Assembly: GCA_049974825.1 (NCBI GenBank)
Contig: JBNGDJ010000137.1
Location: 1 to 5,398 of the forward strand
Source: JBKHDT01 sp049974825
Lineage (GTDB): Bacteria; Pseudomonadota; Gammaproteobacteria; Halothiobacillales; Halothiobacillaceae
DNA length: 5,398 nucleotides
Reading direction: 5' to 3'
Made by a program: the position numbers and the translations under genes. The notes under the pieces are model-generated. The model was given only the letters and a program-made list of their open reading frames with translations. It made no database searches and was not told the origin of the DNA. Positions within the stretch are counted from its first letter, which is position 1; each line of letters begins with the position of its first letter. This document shows, piece after piece, positions 1 through 5,398 of the stretch.

Positions 1-6
1 GGAAGA

Positions 7-612
7 TCAAGGCAGTGAAGCGATGTGCCTGGCCAGCGCGGCGATCTGATCGTCGGTCATGTTCTCGGCCAGTTCGCGCATGATCCGCTGGTTGTCGTTG
101 GCCCGGCTGCCGTCACGATAAGCCTGCAGAGACTGAGTGACATAAGCTTCAGTAAGCCCGCGCAGCCTCGGGTAGGCCGAGAGTTCGTTGCCCTTGCCCA
201 GCGGGCCGTGGCAGGCCGCGCAGGAGGCCACGCCGTCTTCCGGCTGACCATGCAAATAAAGCGCCTCGCCCCCCTCCGAGCTTTCCTCGGCCGGGGTGAA
301 CTTGAGCTCCTGGCTGGCGTAGAACGCGGCCAGATTGGCGATGTCCTCGTCGGAGAGGTTCGCGGCCTGAGGGCCCATGATCGGGTTGGCCCGTGCGCCG
401 GAGCGGTAGTCCGCCAGCTGCTTGGCCAGGTACTTCTCACCCTGGCCGGCAATGCTCGGAAAGGCGGGATTGGCGCTGTTGCCATCCATGCCGTGACAGG
501 CCGCGCATGAATTGGCAGCGGCCCGCCCGGCCTCGATGTCGGCCGCGAGCACCGGGCCGGAAGCGAGCACCGAGGCCGCAAGCACGGCCCGCGTGACGAA
601 ACTGTTCAACAT
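7..612 (-). CDS. Diheme cytochrome c4
   Basis: Predicted periplasmic diheme electron carrier of the cytochrome c4 family, which in relatives passes electrons from the bc1 complex to terminal oxidases. The 201-residue protein starts with a Sec signal peptide (hydrophobic residues 9-22, likely cleavage after A23 in the VLA-A context). Two class I cytochrome c domains follow. The first has a CAACH heme site at residues 36-40 and a candidate Met ligand at M79. The second has CAACH at 131-135 and a candidate Met ligand at M178. The matching CAACHG starts and R-A-N near each Met show internal duplication, as expected for c4, and the length is typical. The ATG is supported by an AGGAG ribosome binding site (plus-strand CTCCT at 621-625) eight bases upstream. 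The gene is divergent from engB, an arrangement I recall from Pseudomonas-type genomes. The stop lies only six bases from the window edge, so downstream neighbours are unseen. The family call is firm; the specific redox partner is inferred. Confidence 0.95.
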   Translation of the reverse strand: MLNSFVTRAVLAASVLASGPVLAADIEAGRAAANSCAACHGMDGNSANPAFPSIAGQGEKYLAKQLADYRSGARANPIMGPQAANLSDEDIANLAAFYASQELKFTPAEESSEGGEALYLHGQPEDGVASCAACHGPLGKGNELSAYPRLRGLTEAYVTQSLQAYRDGSRANDNQRIMRELAENMTDDQIAALARHIASLP

Positions 613-891
613 TGCCTACACTCCTGCTGATCGTTTTTATCTGGCAAGTCCGGGCCTGCCGGATTTTCAAGCACCTGAACAATACCGGGTCGCGGGATTC
701 TAGCCTGAAAGTCGCCCGCCGGTGAAACCCGACTCACGCGCCAGAAGGCCCGCCGCTCGGGCGCTGGGGACCGAAACTGGCGTAAGATGGCCACTTCACG
801 TCGATCACGGTCAAACGACCCGATTGATTTTCGAGGCGCCGGTTCGTGCTCCGAACGGCGTTTCGGCCACGCAGACTGAGATCATGCTTTC
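613..891. other. Divergent intergenic region, cytochrome c4 / engB
   Basis: These 279 bases separate two divergent start codons and must hold the promoter of each gene unless transcription enters from elsewhere. The only clear signal is the AGGAG ribosome binding site of the cytochrome gene (621-625, minus strand). I see no convincing -35/-10 pair in either direction, no FNR-type TTGAT-N4-ATCAA palindrome, and no terminator with a T-tract. Confidence 0.5.
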
Positions 892-1509
892 GTGAACTGG
901 TTCCAGAACATTCGCTTCGACCGCAGCGCCCACAAGCTCATCGACCTGCCGCCGGACGAGGGCCGGGAGGTTGCCTTTGCCGGTCGCTCCAACGCCGGCA
1001 AGTCCTCGGCCATCAATGCCATTGTTGGACGACGGGGCCTGGCGCGCGCATCCAAGACGCCGGGCCGGACCCAGCAGATCAATTTCTTCGTGATTGATGA
1101 ATCCCGACGCCTGGTGGACCTCCCCGGCTACGGCTACGCCAAGGTGCCCAAGTCCATGCAGCAGCACTGGCAGCAGACGCTGGGCGAGTATTTCGAAACC
1201 CGCCTTTGCCTTGCCGGGCTCTGCGTGATCATGGACATCCGCCATCCGCTCAAACCGCAGGACTGGCAGATGCTCCACTGGGCTCACGCCCGCGATCTTC
1301 CGGTGCTCTGCCTGCTGACCAAGGCAGACAAGCTCTCGCGCAATGCAATTGCCCGGACCGTGATGGACGTACGCGGCGCACTGACCCGCGAGGGTGTCAA
1401 CGCCACCGTGCAGGCCTTCTCGGCCCTGCAACCCGCCGGCATTCCCGAGGCCCGGGCCACGCTCGGTGCGTGGTTTTCCGAAGACCCGGAGCCCGAACCG
1501 GCAGGATAA
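892..1509 (+). CDS. engB: Ribosome biogenesis GTP-binding protein EngB (YihA/YsxC)
   Basis: TRAFAC-class GTPase needed for late assembly of the 50S ribosomal subunit; cytoplasmic and usually essential. The 205-residue protein shows the full set of G motifs: G1/Walker A GRSNAGKS at 31-38, G2 TPGRTQ at 56-61, G3 DLPG at 76-79 within the family signature DLPGYGYAKVP, G4 TKAD at 143-146, and G5 SA at 177-178. MDIRHP at 114-119 is another family hallmark. The start is GTG at 892: an in-frame TGA at 877-879 leaves no earlier start, and the spacing from start to Walker A (30 residues) fits E. coli YihA. The ribosome binding site is weak (GAG at 878-880). A three-codon ATG reading frame (884-895) ends in a TGA that overlaps the GTG. 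The C-terminal tail (EDPEPEPAG) is acidic and proline-rich, of no known role. Confidence 0.97.
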   Translation: MNWFQNIRFDRSAHKLIDLPPDEGREVAFAGRSNAGKSSAINAIVGRRGLARASKTPGRTQQINFFVIDESRRLVDLPGYGYAKVPKSMQQHWQQTLGEYFETRLCLAGLCVIMDIRHPLKPQDWQMLHWAHARDLPVLCLLTKADKLSRNAIARTVMDVRGALTREGVNATVQAFSALQPAGIPEARATLGAWFSEDPEPEPAG

Positions 1510-1595
1510 TTCACCGGTCAGAGAGCCTTCACCATCGCCCGCGAGCAGATCTGCCGGCAACATGCCGACAACCGTCGCAGAATCCCCCCATGGCC

Positions 1596-1599
1596 GAGG
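1596..1599 (+). promoter_or_regulatory. Ribosome binding site deciding the pirin start
   Basis: GAGG lies eight bases before the ATG at 1608. The alternative in-frame ATG at 1590 is preceded by a run of Cs and has no Shine-Dalgarno-like sequence, so this site favours the shorter protein. Confidence 0.6.
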
Positions 1600-1607
1600 T
1601 CTTGCAA

Positions 1608-2450
1608 ATGCCCGAATCGTCTCTTTTGGAAACCCGCCGAGCCCACGGCACCCGCGATGGCGCGGGTATGGTGATCCAGCGGCTCCATGACTTTTCCGGT
1701 GCCCTGGACCCACTGCTCATGATGGACGAGTTGCAGTCGCCGGCTGGCTCAGAGGTGCTGCCGGGCTTTCCGGACCACCCGCACAGGGGCTTTGAAACCC
1801 TGACGCTTCTGCGTCGCGGGGCGATGAACCACAGTGATCACCTGGGCAACCGGGGCCGGATCGAGGCCGGTGGTGCCCAGTGGATGCGGGCCGGCCGAGG
1901 GGTAATCCATTCGGAAATGCCACAAGCCGGTCCCGAGGGACTTCAGGCTTTCCAGCTTTGGATCAACCTGCCAGCCTCGGGGCGGATGGCCGAACCATGC
2001 TACGCGGACATCGAAGCGCAAAAGATGCCGGTGCTGGATCTCGATCCCGGAACGTTGACGGCCGTGGCCGGAAGATGGCAGCTGGAGAACTCCGAATCAC
2101 TGGTCGACGGCCCCATCGAGGATCTGGGAATGCAGTCTGCCGGGGTCGCCTGGCTTTCGCTGCCTCCCGGGGGATCCACCGGGATCGCGCTGGGACCCTC
2201 GGAACGTCTGCTGGTGCGGGTTGTCTCGGGCGCCCTGATCAACGGCCCCGCTGCTGCGCAACTGGGGCTTTACGGCGGCGGAGACTGCGCCCGGCTCAAT
2301 GCTGGACCCGAGCCTCTGCTGGCCATCCTTGTCCGGGGCCGACCGCTGGACGAGCCGATCGCCCAGCACGGTCCCTTTGTCATGAACCACCCCGAAGAAA
2401 TCCACCAGGCGCTGGAAGACTATCGCGCGGGCCGCCTGACCGGGCCATGA
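1608..2450 (+). CDS. Pirin-family bicupin metalloprotein
   Basis: Predicted cytoplasmic iron-binding bicupin of the pirin family. Some bacterial members (E. coli YhhW) oxidise quercetin; others are stress-related or bind enzymes, and the substrate here is unknown. With ATG at 1608 the protein has 280 residues, a normal pirin length. The N-terminal cupin holds the metal site: H57 and H59 in DHPHRGFET, then H101 and E103 in GVIHSEMP. To my memory these positions are the same as in YhhW, which, with the GAGG ribosome binding site, supports this start over the ATG at 1590 (286 residues). The second cupin ends with the family pattern GxPLDEPIAQHGPFVMN and an EEIHQALEDY helix. The gene lies 98 bases after engB on the same strand with no clear terminator between, so co-transcription is possible. 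All four metal ligands are present, so a metal-binding, potentially active protein is expected. Confidence 0.92.
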   Translation: MPESSLLETRRAHGTRDGAGMVIQRLHDFSGALDPLLMMDELQSPAGSEVLPGFPDHPHRGFETLTLLRRGAMNHSDHLGNRGRIEAGGAQWMRAGRGVIHSEMPQAGPEGLQAFQLWINLPASGRMAEPCYADIEAQKMPVLDLDPGTLTAVAGRWQLENSESLVDGPIEDLGMQSAGVAWLSLPPGGSTGIALGPSERLLVRVVSGALINGPAAAQLGLYGGGDCARLNAGPEPLLAILVRGRPLDEPIAQHGPFVMNHPEEIHQALEDYRAGRLTGP

Positions 2451-2563
2451 CTGCCGCGGCAAAATCTGCCAACCTCATGTATATTCGGTGACGCTCGCCA
2501 GCCGTCGTCCGCAGGGCTGGCCGAAGGAATCCACAAAGGCAAGGGAACCCAGGCACGTTCAAG

Positions 2564-5134
2564 ATGCAATTGCCCCGCTCGCTCCGTTCACTGAAGGCCC
2601 TGATCGTCACCGCCGCGCTGTTCGTCTCGGTGCTGGTATTCGCGGCCGTCTACGTGACGACCAGCCAGGTTTTCGACCGCTCCGTGCGCGCCTCGGCCGA
2701 ACAGATGTCCGAAACCCTGACCGAGGGCACCTTCAACGCCATGTACCAGATCATGCGCGAGGGCTGGACCCGCGCGCAGCTGGAAGAATTCATCCGGGCG
2801 ATTGAATCAGGAGAGGATTACCGGATCGAGCTGTTCCGGGGCGAGGCAGTAGCCGAACGGTATGGCGCCATCGACGGCACGCCGCCGGATGAACGCGTGC
2901 AGTGGGTGTTCAACCGGGGCGAGCGGCTGGTTCACGATCACAACGGCCAGATCGAGTTCATCAAGCCCCTTGCCGCCCAGGCCGAGTGCCTGCAGTGCCA
3001 CGGCAATGCCGAAGTGGGCACGGTTCTGGGCGTGATGCGGGTCACCCGGTCGATCGAGCCGCAGGTCGCCGAAGCCCGCGAAGAGCTGATCGGTAGCCTG
3101 CTGCTGATCACGCCGGTCCCGCTGCTGCTTGCGCTGGCTATCGCCTGGCTGCTCAACCGCCGGCTGGGCTCGTCCGTCCGCAACCTGGAACAGGGGGTCA
3201 ACCGCATTCAGCGCGTATCCGACCTGCGGAGCATGGACCTGGACAGCGCACACCCAGGCCTGAGCGAATTCGACGACATCTTTGATGGCATCCGCAACCT
3301 CGCGGAAAAGCTCCGGGACGTGGCGGTTGACAAGGAACTGCTCGAATTCGAGATCCGGCTGCTGGAAAAATTCGTCATTACCTCCGAGGTGGTCCGCGAC
3401 TGGCGCGAATACGTCTGCGACCTGATGCGGGAAATCGACTACGTCATCGACACCTATGCCCTGTTTTCGGTTTTCAAGGTCGGCGACGAGCTATTTGATC
3501 TGGAGGTCTTCTGGCTGCGCCCGCCGACGGAGGCCACCCGTGCCGACATGGAGCGAATCCTGCGGGAGACGCTGAAGGACAGCCCGGTCCTCGGCGACGG
3601 GGTTGTCCTGGAAATCCATCACAACGTGGTTGAACCCACCGCCGAGCCGGTCACCATCGCCCCCGAAAAGATCGCCCTGCAGACCAAGAGCCTGCTGGTC
3701 GAAGCCCCGAAGATCGGCGGGATCGTCGGGATTGGTGTGCATTCCTCGGATGCGCTGGATGCGACGCGCCTGCTGGTCATCGAGAGCATCCTCTCGACCC
3801 TGCTGAACGTTGTCGGGTCGGTGCGCGCAATCTACAAGTACACCAAGGACCTGGAGTTCTACGCCACCCGCGACCCGCTGACCAATCTCTACAACCAGCG
3901 CATGTTCTGGGAACTGGCAGGCTACGAGGTCGGCCGCGCCCAGCGGCATGAACAGTCGTTCGCGATGCTGGTGGTGGACATGGACAACTTCAAGTCGGTC
4001 AACGACACCCATGGCCATGCCTTCGGGGACGACTTCCTCCGTCGCTTTGCGGAGGCCATCAGCAACGCCCTGCGCGACGGCGACATTCTGGCCCGCTACG
4101 GAGGGGACGAATTCGCGATTGTCCTGCCCGAAGCCGGCACTGAACAGGCCTGGAATGTCGGCCAGCGCATCCTTGAACATGCCGGCAAACTCACCATGGA
4201 GGCACCGGACGGCAGCCACGTCAGCGCTTCAGTATCGATAGGTGGTGCGATCTGCCCCGATCACGCGGCAGATGCCAAGGATCTGTTTCTATTCGCCGAC
4301 AACATGATGTACAAGGCCAAGGCGGAGGGCAAAAATCGCGTCGCCCTGCCATCCGCGGACGACGTGGTGGATGTGTACAAGGAAATCGGCGAAAAGAGCC
4401 TGATCGTCTCCGAGGCCATCGCCAACAAGCGCATCGTGCCGTTTTTCCAGCCGCTGGTGAAAAGCGCGGACGGCAGCCACACGGCCTTCGAGGTCCTCTC
4501 GCGCATCGAGCTGGCGGACGGCACGCTGATGGGCGCCCACGAGTTCATCGAGGTGGCCGAGCGCATCGGCCAGATCGACAAGCTGGATTTCGTGGTATTC
4601 GAGAACGTGCTCGCGCAGGTCAGGGAATACGACTACCGGGGCCTTCTGTTTCTCAACCTGTCGCCGCGTGCGCTGATTCTCAACGAGTTCGTGCCCAACA
4701 TGCGTCGCCTGGTGCGCGAAAATGGCGTCGATCCGGCCCAGATTGTCTTCGAGATCACCGAGCGCGAAACCGTGCGCAATTTCTCCCTGCTGGAAAAGTT
4801 CGTCCACGAGCTGAAGGAAGAGGGCTTCGGTCTGGCCATTGATGACTTCGGCTCCGGTTTCTCGTCATTCCATTACCTCAAGCGCTTCCCGATCGACTTC
4901 GTCAAGATCGAGGGCGACTTCATTGCCAACATGATCGAGGACGATACTGACCGCGCCTTTGTCCGCAGCATCGCCCAGCTGGCGCATGAGTTGGGCATCC
5001 GCACGGTGGCCGAATACGTGGAAAGCGAGGAAGTGCTGGCAGGCGTCCGTGATCTGGGCGTGGATCTGGCCCAGGGCTACCACATCGGCCGACCCGCCCG
5101 TTACGCCATGCGCGATCTCTGTCAGGGTCAATAG
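2564..5134 (+). CDS. Heme-c-sensing membrane GGDEF-EAL c-di-GMP protein
   Basis: Predicted inner-membrane enzyme that makes and/or breaks cyclic di-GMP in response to a periplasmic heme-c signal. The 856 residues run as follows: basic N-terminus; membrane helix 1 (about 12-31); periplasmic sensor (32-175) with a covalent heme motif CLQCH at 142-146; membrane helix 2 (about 176-197) followed by NRR (positive inside); a divergent HAMP-like linker (198-252); a helix; a GAF-like domain (about 268-425); GGDEF domain from D437; and EAL domain to the end. GGDEF is intact at 513-517, with metal residue D472 and an inhibitory I-site RDGD at 504-507. The phosphodiesterase residues are present: Q629, EVLSR 643-647 (EVL in place of EAL, as in the active enzyme RocR), N698, E730, D760-D761, K781, E817 and E820, and Q837 in QGY. 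The ATG at 2564 has only a weak AGG ten bases upstream. The sensor context around CLQCHG resembles DUF3365/Tll0287-type heme-c domains. The direction of net activity and the ligand are not readable from sequence. Confidence 0.93.
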   Translation: MQLPRSLRSLKALIVTAALFVSVLVFAAVYVTTSQVFDRSVRASAEQMSETLTEGTFNAMYQIMREGWTRAQLEEFIRAIESGEDYRIELFRGEAVAERYGAIDGTPPDERVQWVFNRGERLVHDHNGQIEFIKPLAAQAECLQCHGNAEVGTVLGVMRVTRSIEPQVAEAREELIGSLLLITPVPLLLALAIAWLLNRRLGSSVRNLEQGVNRIQRVSDLRSMDLDSAHPGLSEFDDIFDGIRNLAEKLRDVAVDKELLEFEIRLLEKFVITSEVVRDWREYVCDLMREIDYVIDTYALFSVFKVGDELFDLEVFWLRPPTEATRADMERILRETLKDSPVLGDGVVLEIHHNVVEPTAEPVTIAPEKIALQTKSLLVEAPKIGGIVGIGVHSSDALDATRLLVIESILSTLLNVVGSVRAIYKYTKDLEFYATRDPLTNLYNQRMFWELAGYEVGRAQRHEQSFAMLVVDMDNFKSVNDTHGHAFGDDFLRRFAEAISNALRDGDILARYGGDEFAIVLPEAGTEQAWNVGQRILEHAGKLTMEAPDGSHVSASVSIGGAICPDHAADAKDLFLFADNMMYKAKAEGKNRVALPSADDVVDVYKEIGEKSLIVSEAIANKRIVPFFQPLVKSADGSHTAFEVLSRIELADGTLMGAHEFIEVAERIGQIDKLDFVVFENVLAQVREYDYRGLLFLNLSPRALILNEFVPNMRRLVRENGVDPAQIVFEITERETVRNFSLLEKFVHELKEEGFGLAIDDFGSGFSSFHYLKRFPIDFVKIEGDFIANMIEDDTDRAFVRSIAQLAHELGIRTVAEYVESEEVLAGVRDLGVDLAQGYHIGRPARYAMRDLCQGQ
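2987..3001 (+). other. Heme-c attachment motif (CLQCH) in the sensor domain
   Basis: Codons 142-146 of the GGDEF-EAL protein encode Cys-Leu-Gln-Cys-His, the canonical CxxCH site for covalent heme attachment. It lies between the two predicted membrane helices, so on the periplasmic side where the cytochrome c maturation system works. Candidate distal ligands nearby are H124, H126 and M158; which one is used cannot be told. Confidence 0.8.
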
Positions 5135-5170
5135 GTTTGCGCCGGGTCCGCCAGCACACCCGGACTCGAC

Positions 5171-5175
5171 AATCA
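5171..5175. repeat. Left copy of putative target-site duplication AATCA
   Basis: AATCA sits directly outside the left terminal inverted repeat (which begins GGG at 5176). It matches AATCA at 5329-5333, directly outside the right terminal repeat. Counting the neighbouring bases, CAATCAG is shared at 5170-5176 and 5328-5334. Confidence 0.55.
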
Positions 5176-5206
5176 GGGCATCTCGAAAAACCTTTCGAGA
5201 TGCCCT
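5175..5206 (+). terminator. Perfect 14-bp hairpin, possible terminator
   Basis: A perfect 14-bp stem (5175-5188 with 5193-5206) closes on the loop AACC, 40 bases after the GGDEF-EAL stop codon. Only three Ts follow at the foot of the stem (5206-5208), so it is a poor intrinsic terminator by the usual rule. It could still slow polymerase or protect the 3' end of the mRNA. The same hairpin forms the left end of the inserted element. Confidence 0.4.
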
Positions 5207-5226
5207 TTGGGGCAGGGATGCCCCAA
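5207..5226. repeat. Internal hairpin repeat TTGGGGCA/TGCCCCAA, copy 1
   Basis: An 8-bp perfect stem with loop GGGA. Its first 18 bases recur at 5381-5398 with a single difference (G to T in the loop), in the same orientation. Confidence 0.75.
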
Positions 5227-5260
5227 CGCATCAAGCGCGCAAGCGATTGAAATTGCGTAA

Positions 5261-5287
5261 GTCATTCGCGGGTCTCCCGCGAATGAC
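5261..5287. repeat. 12-bp perfect hairpin, loop TCT
   Basis: GTCATTCGCGGG pairs fully with CCCGCGAATGAC. There is no T-tract on the plus strand, so it does not look like a terminator. It lies in the right half of the inserted element, two bases before the right-end hairpin. Confidence 0.75.
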
Positions 5288-5289
5288 GA

Positions 5290-5323
5290 CCTCGAAAAAC
5301 CACAGGGAAGTAGTTTTTCGAGG
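5290..5323. repeat. 11-bp hairpin forming the right end of the element
   Basis: CCTCGAAAAAC pairs fully with GTTTTTCGAGG around a 12-base loop. The left arm repeats the 11-mer CTCGAAAAACC already present in the left-end hairpin (5182-5192 and 5291-5301), so each end of the element is itself a hairpin built on the same core. Confidence 0.75.
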
Positions 5324-5328
5324 CTCCC

Positions 5329-5333
5329 AATCA
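5329..5333. repeat. Right copy of putative target-site duplication AATCA
   Basis: Directly follows the terminal CCC of the right inverted repeat and matches 5171-5175. Removing the element and one copy joins CTCGAC-AATCA-GTCAGC, a plausible uninterrupted site. Confidence 0.55.
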
Positions 5334-5347
5334 GTCAGCGTCGGTTA

Positions 5348-5398
5348 GGGAATCTCTGCACGAATGCTTCAGATTCCCGATTGGGGCATGGATGCCCC
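5348..5398. repeat. Left part of a second, related element (cut by window end)
   Basis: Starts GGGAATCTC, against GGGCATCTC in the first element. It forms a left-end hairpin (GGGAATCT 5348-5355 with AGATTCCC 5371-5378) and then repeats TTGGGGCATGGATGCCCC (5381-5398), 17 of 18 identical to the first element. The order and spacing of parts are the same (33 and 35 bases from the leading GGG to GGGGCA), while the loop of the left hairpin differs. The right end lies outside the window. Confidence 0.55.

Larger units (their letters stand above)
5176..5328. mobile_element. MITE-like non-autonomous inverted-repeat element, 153 bp
   Basis: The ends are inverted repeats: GGGCATCTCGAAAAAC (5176-5191) pairs with GTTTTTCGAGGCTCCC (5313-5328) at 13 of 16 positions, the mismatches being bases 4-6. 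Directly outside both ends lies the 5-bp repeat AATCA. Inside there is no reading frame of note but there are four local hairpins: 5175-5206 (14 bp), 5207-5226 (TTGGGGCA, loop GGGA), 5261-5287 (12 bp perfect, loop TCT) and 5290-5323 (11 bp perfect, 12-base loop). Size, ends, duplication and lack of coding fit a miniature transposable element moved in trans. No transposase is visible and I cannot assign a family; GGG ends and a 5-bp duplication alone do not decide it. The alternative is a structured intergenic repeat whose flanking 5-mer match is chance. Confidence 0.6.
5135..5398. other. Gene-free, hairpin-rich intergenic region
   Basis: There is no credible coding sequence here. The first 36 bases after the stop codon are plain spacer apart from a weak hairpin (CCGGGT 5142-5147 with ACCCGG 5158-5163). 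The rest is occupied by one complete short inverted-repeat element and the left part of a second, listed separately. The window ends inside the second copy. Confidence 0.8.

Noticed and set aside
782..801. GTAAGATG (782-789) and ACTTCACGT (793-801) resemble pieces of E. coli Spot 42 RNA, which lies near engB (yihA).
   Set aside because: The spacing is much shorter than in Spot 42 as I remember it. No terminator hairpin with a T-run follows, and the pieces are short enough to match by chance.
1206..1607. Upstream extension of the pirin frame to an ATG at 1206.
   Set aside because: The extra residues overlap engB in another frame, do not resemble a pirin N-terminus, and the ribosome binding site before 1608 gives a normal-length pirin.
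811..1713. 300-residue open frame on the minus strand across engB and the start of pirin.
   Set aside because: It is antisense to a clear engB gene with all G motifs, shows no recognisable domain, and is a typical artefact of high-GC coding sequence.
2480..2485. TATATT as a possible -10 element upstream of the GGDEF-EAL gene.
   Set aside because: The bases 17 upstream (CGGCAA) are nothing like a -35 box; one hexamer alone is not enough.
3491..4219. 242-residue open frame on the minus strand inside the GGDEF-EAL gene.
   Set aside because: It is antisense to the GAF-like and GGDEF coding region, where the plus-strand protein has conserved catalytic motifs; no domain is recognised.
5142..5163. 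CCGGGT/ACCCGG hairpin just after the GGDEF-EAL stop codon.
   Set aside because: Only six base pairs, a ten-base loop, a competing alternative pairing (GTCCG/CGGAC) and no T-tract; too weak to call a terminator.
5326..5385. CCCAATC (5326-5332) and GATTGGG (5379-5385) as the arms of a large cruciform.
   Set aside because: The arms straddle the end of one element and the inside of the next, so the 7-bp match is more simply explained as chance. The nested GGGAATCT stem is reported with the second element.
5175..5398. CRISPR-like array of short repeats.
   Set aside because: The repeats are hairpins of different sequence with irregular spacing and there are no uniform repeat-spacer units or cas genes.

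Overview
The window looks like chromosomal sequence from a high-GC, non-enteric gammaproteobacterium. This rests on third-position GC-rich coding, a diheme cytochrome c4 gene divergent from engB (a pairing I recall from Pseudomonas and relatives), and gammaproteobacterial-type EngB and pirin sequences. I cannot name the genus.

Layout: a cytochrome c4 gene on the minus strand (7-612); a 279-base divergent intergenic region; engB, a ribosome-assembly GTPase (892-1509, +); a pirin-family cupin (1608-2450, +); and a large membrane-bound GGDEF-EAL protein (2564-5134, +). The last 264 bases (5135-5398) hold no gene. They are packed with perfect hairpins that resolve into a short inserted element of 153 bp, with imperfect terminal inverted repeats and a 5-bp direct repeat on each side. 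A second, related copy begins 19 bp further on and runs off the window.

Two things stand out. First, the GGDEF-EAL protein carries a CxxCH heme-c motif in its predicted periplasmic sensor region, between two membrane segments. It is therefore likely a heme-c-based redox or gas sensor controlling c-di-GMP, with both the cyclase and phosphodiesterase active sites intact. Second, the hairpin-rich element at the right edge looks like a non-autonomous mobile element (MITE-like) that probably has more copies in the genome.

The four genes do not form an obvious single pathway. engB and pirin are housekeeping or stress-type neighbours. The cytochrome c4 and the heme-c sensor both need the periplasmic cytochrome c maturation machinery, which is a shared requirement but not proof of a functional link.
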